Assembly: GCA_009760855.2 (NCBI GenBank)
Contig: WPIO01000016.1
Coordinates: 1,755,001 to 1,819,000, forward strand
Reading direction: 5' to 3'
Length of the DNA: 64,000 nucleotides
DNA from: Cristatella mucedo
Taxonomy: Eukaryota > Bryozoa > Phylactolaemata > Cristatellidae
Shown: piece after piece, positions 60,341 through 64,000 of the stretch
Position numbering within the stretch: the stretch's first letter is position 1
Layout: every line of letters starts with the position of its first letter
Notes under the pieces: generated by a model
Told to the model about the DNA's origin: nothing
The model's input: the letters and a program-made list of their open reading frames with translations, nothing else
Databases searched by the model: none
Translations under genes and position numbers: made by a program

Positions 60341-60520
60341 CTATATACCAATATTTACATCATCTAAGATTGCAGAGTAAATTCCAGGTCTTATTGTTGT
60401 TGTTTGTTCTGATCCACCAGAAACTCTATAAACAAAAGTACTATTTGAATTTTTAGCATTTCTAATAGAGTAAGTTCCAACAAACTTCTTAAAACAAATT
60501 GCTCTGATCCACCAGAAACA
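60341..60520 (-). CDS. Unknown partial protein upstream in the AT-rich island
   Basis: Minus-strand frame ending at a TAG at 60341. The AT-rich part reads FKKFVGTYSIRNAKNSNSTF, then VYRVSGGSEQTTTIRPGIYS and AILDDVNIGI. The 5' part is cut at about 60520, where host-like sequence begins; the frame stays open beyond but in unrelated DNA. The 17-bp direct repeat encodes the VSGGSEQ string, and its second copy is in another frame (spacing 95). Not recognised. Confidence 0.35.
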   Translation of the reverse strand, partial: CFWWIRAICFKKFVGTYSIRNAKNSNSTFVYRVSGGSEQTTTIRPGIYSAILDDVNIGI

Positions 60521-60548
60521 CGGGAGCGAAGTGGTCTGCTCATTAGCA

Positions 60549-61165
60549 CCGTGAACCGTCGCTGCTTCTGCTGTCGTCCACTGTTTCCTCGGCCTCGTCC
60601 TCATCTTCCGCCTACTCTGTCGTTGAGTCTTCTTCCTTGGAACATGTGCTGGCTCGGTGCTGAGCAAACCGCCAGGCAAGATGTCGGATTGCTCTCGATT
60701 GATTCCAGTTTTGATCGTGCCCGAGTCGCCGCTGACACGGTCACGTTGTAGAGAGTCGTGCGCCTCGTCGCCTTTTAGCTCTGCTCCGGCTGCTTGATTG
60801 GGCGATTGTTTCGGATGCTGAGCGCTGCTTGCCACCGCTCTGCTGCCGGACGATTGCTGTCAGTTGATCGGGTGGACGGAGCCTCTGGCTGAGGTCGAGT
60901 CTGCTCAGACTCAGGTTTCAGAGGACGAGATTTGAGCTTCGATTGAATTTTGTCTCGGCTGGTTACTGTGAGCTGCTGCAGCAGCTTGGACGACCACTGA
61001 AAAGGAGCTTGCTAGCGCAGCTGCTACACTTTACGAGCTTGTTAAGTCTTTCCTATGCCTTTCTGCTGTAATAAACAGTTGTAAACAAAGGAAGTGCATC
61101 GGTTAGGTGGCACGAGGTCGAGCGTGTGAGAAGTGCAGGCTGTGCACGGTTTTCGAGCTGACATG
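60549..61165 (+). pseudogene. Profilin 3' UTR remnant (fourth copy, no coding exons)
   Basis: From 'gtgaaccgtcgctgcttctgc' onward it aligns with the third profilin's 3' UTR (from about 59164: 'tgctgcttctgc', 'tcctcggcctc', 'ccttggctcggtgctgagcaaac'). 'gacgattgctgtcag..gatcgggtggacggagcct' matches the 3' UTR of copies 1 and 2 near 42465. It ends with AATAAA at 61070 and the shared 'ggaagtgcatc' and 'ggttttcgagctga'. No profilin exon precedes it; the AT-rich island lies where the gene body should be. Confidence 0.75.
61070..61075 (+). terminator. Poly(A) signal of the profilin remnant
   Basis: AATAAA in 'ctgtaataaacagttgtaaac', followed by 'aaggaagtgcatc' as at the third profilin. Confidence 0.65.
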
Positions 61166-61688
61166 GCGAGCTGTACTTCAGCATGCCCATTGGGACTAGA
61201 GAGGGAGCTGGAAGGGCGGAAGTGTGGACCCCCCACACAGTGCAGACAGAACCTTCACCACTGGACGCGTCGCTGAGTCCTATCTTGAGCTGCTGCTTAT
61301 ATGCTGACTGAGCAGCTAAGGTTGTTTACTGATGCCGATTTCAGCTTTATTTAAACCACCTGCTGCAAGTGGGGCGTACATTAAGGTCGCGAACGCTGCG
61401 CTAGTTACAGAAAGCAGCCGCCGGCGCGAACAACTGAGGAGGCCGTCGAGGAGACGGGCGTCGGGGCGGCCGCCGAGTGAAGGCGCCGATGCTTCGCATA
61501 AATTCTAAGCGCAGTGTCCTCTCTTTTCAAGCGATCTTGCCTCGCAATCGGCGAACGGCGGCTGGCCGTGGTGAGCACGCGCTGCCACGTCTTCGCATCA
61601 TCACCTCGGACCGCTCCTTCGCCGGAAGTTCGCGGGAAAATCGCCGGAAGTTCGTGGAAAAATCGGAAGCTACCGGAGAAGCCCCACC
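61166..61688. other. Unassigned sequence
   Basis: No gene recognised. GC-rich toward the end, with short tandem 'gccggaagttcg.ggaaaaatcg' units at 61621-61665. Confidence 0.35.
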
Positions 61689-61833
61689 GAGCTGGTTTGT
61701 TCCGGCGGTCAAGATGCTCTCACCCCGACCAAGGTCGGGCTGAGGTCGTGGACTCGAGACCCTGAGGCAAATGTGAAGCGCCTGAATAGAGATTAAGTTC
61801 TCCTGGGGCGCCATACAAATGAATTATATATAC
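61689..61833 (+). mobile_element. tRNA-derived SINE copy
   Basis: Head 'gagctggtttgttccggcgg', B-box-like 'ggactcgagacc', tail 'gaagcgcctgaatagagatt' then 'aagttctcctggggcgcc', ending 'aatgaattatatata'. Here the tail is even closer to LINE family A ('agagattaagttctc'). Confidence 0.88.
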
Positions 61834-61944
61834 ATATTTTTTGGAATTGTGTCGTGTCCGCTGCGCTGAACAGCAGCGTTTGCCCAAGGCGAAGCTGTAG
61901 CGGTGTCGGCGCCGGCAGCTTGAATCCAAGTGACGCTGATGTAA

Positions 61945-62825
61945 TGTAAAAGTAATGTATCCCCGTCTGTAACGCCACAAAGACTATGTTGGTGTTACGC
62001 CGGAGAGTTTTTATAGCGCACTCACAGCTTAAGTGGCTTTTGGTACGCATTCGGTAGCCAACAGACTTCGTCTCACGCAACGAAGAGAAAGTGGGGACCA
62101 TTGCAGAGTCAGGAGAGCAGTTGAGGTAGTGAGTAGCATGGAAGTAGCAGCTCAGGACCGCTGAAAAGGATGAGCCATAGTCGGCAGCAGGAGTGTAGTA
62201 GTCGTTGCGTAAGAATTGTGGAAGTGAGTTACACAGTCTAGGACCTGCAGAGCTAAAACTTCTGTCGCCAACGGTCTGTAAGCAGAGAAATAGAACAGCT
62301 AACTTATTGTCCACACAGGACCCTGAGGGCGCGAAGAGGCTGAAACTGGTGCAGCAGTTCAGCTAGGTACGAAGGAGCCAAGCCGTGGCAGGCCTTGTGG
62401 GTCAGCGTAAGACCTTTGCTCTGTATCCGTTGCTCAACCGGCATCCATCCTAGCTCTTTCAGCAGAGGAGACACTGTAGGGGCTCGCGGGCGCGCGATGG
62501 CGGCACGATGAAGAGCGAAGCCCCCACAAGTGTTGTCGACGATGGCTGTATTATACGATCTAGCAGCCGCCGTGCGTGCTGCCCCGGAGCACGAGGTGTT
62601 AAGAGAGAGAAGAGAGTGGATAGCGTGCGTGCAGGCCGACGCACTGGCAGAAAGTGAATTGCGCGGCAAGGAACGAGTCAGGTGCCGGCAAGGAGCGTTC
62701 ACGTTGGGCGGACAGAACGTCTGCTGGGGGGGGGGCGGAACCACGTGACAACAATCGCACGACCACACCACGTGGTCAAACCTCTGAGACTTAAAGATTA
62801 GCCTTGCAGCCATACTTCGTAGTCA
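61945..62825 (-). mobile_element. LINE family B copy B6 with a ~300-bp insertion
   Basis: Minus-strand frames give MAARLIFKSQRFDHV (62813 down), then about 100 unrelated in-frame codons, then VSPLLKELGWMPVEQRIQSK, AELLHQFQPLRALRVLCGQ, and after a stop SFSSAGPRLCNSLPQFLRND. Other family B copies join these blocks directly, so about 62475-62780 is an insertion that happens to keep the frame open. The 3' region ends near 61945 with 'acagacggggatacattac'. Confidence 0.8.
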
Positions 62826-62829
62826 GCTG

Positions 62830-63132
62830 CCGCTGCCTAGCCGCTGATTCACTGAGCGCCAGTCCAGCGACGGATGGACGGGCCAACATTATCATTTTGA
62901 ACCGCGTACTGCATTTGACGGGGCCGAGGTGGATGCAGCTGCAACGTCGATTTTCCCAGACGCCATGGGCGCGCTGCGAATTCAACCGCAGATGACAGCA
63001 GTGCACGCACTAGGCAAATTGAGCGCGACCTGGAGGAGAAACCGGAAGAAGGAGAGAAGAAGAAACCGGAAATTGAAACTAGTACTCGGAGCCTAAGGGG
63101 AAATGCCGAGATTCGACCGTGCTTCCTTTGCA

Positions 63133-63163
<31 letters not shown>

Positions 63164-64000
63164 GTGTTTAGAAAGAGATTAAATTCTCTGTGGAGCTATG
63201 TAAATGTATTATCATTTTCATTACTAACGACCTGTATTCGGCTGACGCCGCCGGCAGCGCGGGAGCAGCCAGCGCACGGCCGCTCTCCGCCCTCTTGTTC
63301 CGCGTTCCAGCTGCTGAGCTCTGGGTCCGCTCGCTCAGCCCCTTCTTCTTCCGGGAAGCGGCCCTTTCGGAATCGCCGAAGGCGGACAAAGCCACACCGT
63401 AGGCGAGTAAGGCGACATCAAAGACCGGCAGGCGGCGTGGCAGCTGCCGAGCAGCGGCCGGCCTACCGCGAGACCGCAAGCAGCCACGAGGCAGCCCAGA
63501 ACGGTCTGCGGCCCCTCCCCCTCTGGGAGTCTGACGGACATAACGCTGGCGGGGGGGGGGGTACGGACATTCCCCCTGGACATTTCCACCCGGACATTTG
63601 CCCTCTGGCATAGAACATTTCCCACCCCTTGGGGTAGGGCATTATCTCCGCTGCCGCATGGAAATGCCATGATAGAAACTGTCTTGCTTACATATCTTGT
63701 AAAGATACTATATAGTATATAGTATTTAACATATTCCTACATTATACTATTAGAAATGCGATCGCTGCGGCCCTGCTTTTCGGTAGACCACCGAGTGCAA
63801 GGTCAAAGCTCTGCCCCGGGCAGCCAGCAGCAGACGCTCTCGGCAGCAACCGCGAGTGCGCTCCAGTATCCTCGGCCGCCGCCGACGCCGCCGTCCCTCC
63901 CGACATCGGCTCCGCCGGTTACCGCACGCTCAAAGCTCACCGCCGCCGCAGTCGTTGCTGCACCGAGCGTCGACCGCCGACGTTGCCGCCGCCACCGAAG
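62830..64000. other. Unassigned end region with a LINE A tail
   Basis: (TA)n at 63139-63163 is followed by a family A-like tail (63168-63225, 'agaaagagattaaattctctgtgg'). An AT-rich patch lies at 63690-63760. The last 220 bases are GC/CCG-rich with an open frame (SAPGSQQQTLSAATASALQY) running off the window; it could be an exon but carries no recognised motif. Confidence 0.35.

Larger units (their letters stand above)
60000..60525 (-). other. AT-rich island of foreign appearance
   Basis: Base composition shifts sharply to AT-rich between about 59925 and 60525, then returns to GC-rich profilin-type sequence. The minus strand carries two consecutive reading frames with a 5-base gap between stop and next ATG, unusual for an animal gene. 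A 17-bp direct repeat (tctgatccaccagaaac) occurs at 60408-60424 and at 60503-60519, the latter at the right edge. The left edge is not sharp. It could be laterally acquired or viral-derived DNA, or an assembly chimera. Confidence 0.5.

Noticed and set aside
63780..64000. Pro/Ala-rich frame at the right end of the window as a gene
   Set aside because: Truncated by the window and without a motif; could be a real exon but cannot be supported.

Overview
The window is animal nuclear DNA, not prokaryotic. It contains spliced genes with GT/AG introns, no operons, a heavy load of 5'-truncated non-LTR retrotransposons (LINEs), tRNA-derived SINEs and very long microsatellites. Both recognisable host gene families (profilin, and SUCO/Slp1, a SUN-domain ER protein) are eukaryotic. 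The profilins have an N-terminus of the MSWxxYxDN type and look invertebrate-like. I cannot name the species.

Layout. (1) About 3.5-17 kb, minus strand: part of a SUCO/Slp1-family gene. Three exons join in phase: an Ala/Ser/Pro-rich lumenal exon ending in a SFDEWK motif (12379-13250) and two SUN-domain exons (8249-8444, 3514-3630). A possible earlier membrane-anchor exon ends at 16397. The rest of the SUN domain lies beyond base 1. The introns hold LINE copies and CA, GA and CAG tracts. (2) About 17-38 kb: gene-poor. It holds long (CT)n, (GA)n/(GACA)n and CAG-type arrays, several minisatellites, many LINE fragments, and one long reverse-transcriptase ORF (30979-32274, minus). (3) 38-59.7 kb: a plus-strand profilin cluster. 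A ~5.9 kb block with a complete four-exon profilin gene (first exon noncoding) occurs twice, almost identical (38248-44150 and 46575-52543). A third, divergent profilin follows (coding 57934-58935). All three share intron positions and phases, a promoter block with an inverted CCAAT box, and related 3' UTRs. (4) 60.0-60.5 kb: an AT-rich island with two closely spaced minus-strand reading frames unlike the surroundings. It is followed at 60.55-61.16 kb by a profilin-type 3' UTR and poly(A) signal with no coding exons, a fourth and broken profilin copy. (5) 61-64 kb: a SINE, a LINE and unassigned GC-rich sequence.

Mobile elements. Two L2/CR1-like LINE families occur. Family A ends in (TTA)n after a conserved 3' stem-loop. 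Family B ends in (ATTAC)n. A tRNA-derived SINE family carries Pol III A- and B-box-like motifs and has a 3' end resembling family A's stem-loop, so family A probably mobilises it. Some SINE copies have clear target-site duplications.

Main points for follow-up: the near-identical profilin duplication (real, or two haplotypes joined in assembly), the AT-rich foreign-looking island beside the profilin 3' remnant, the LINE/SINE tail partnership, and a 132-bp perfect palindrome beside a SINE.
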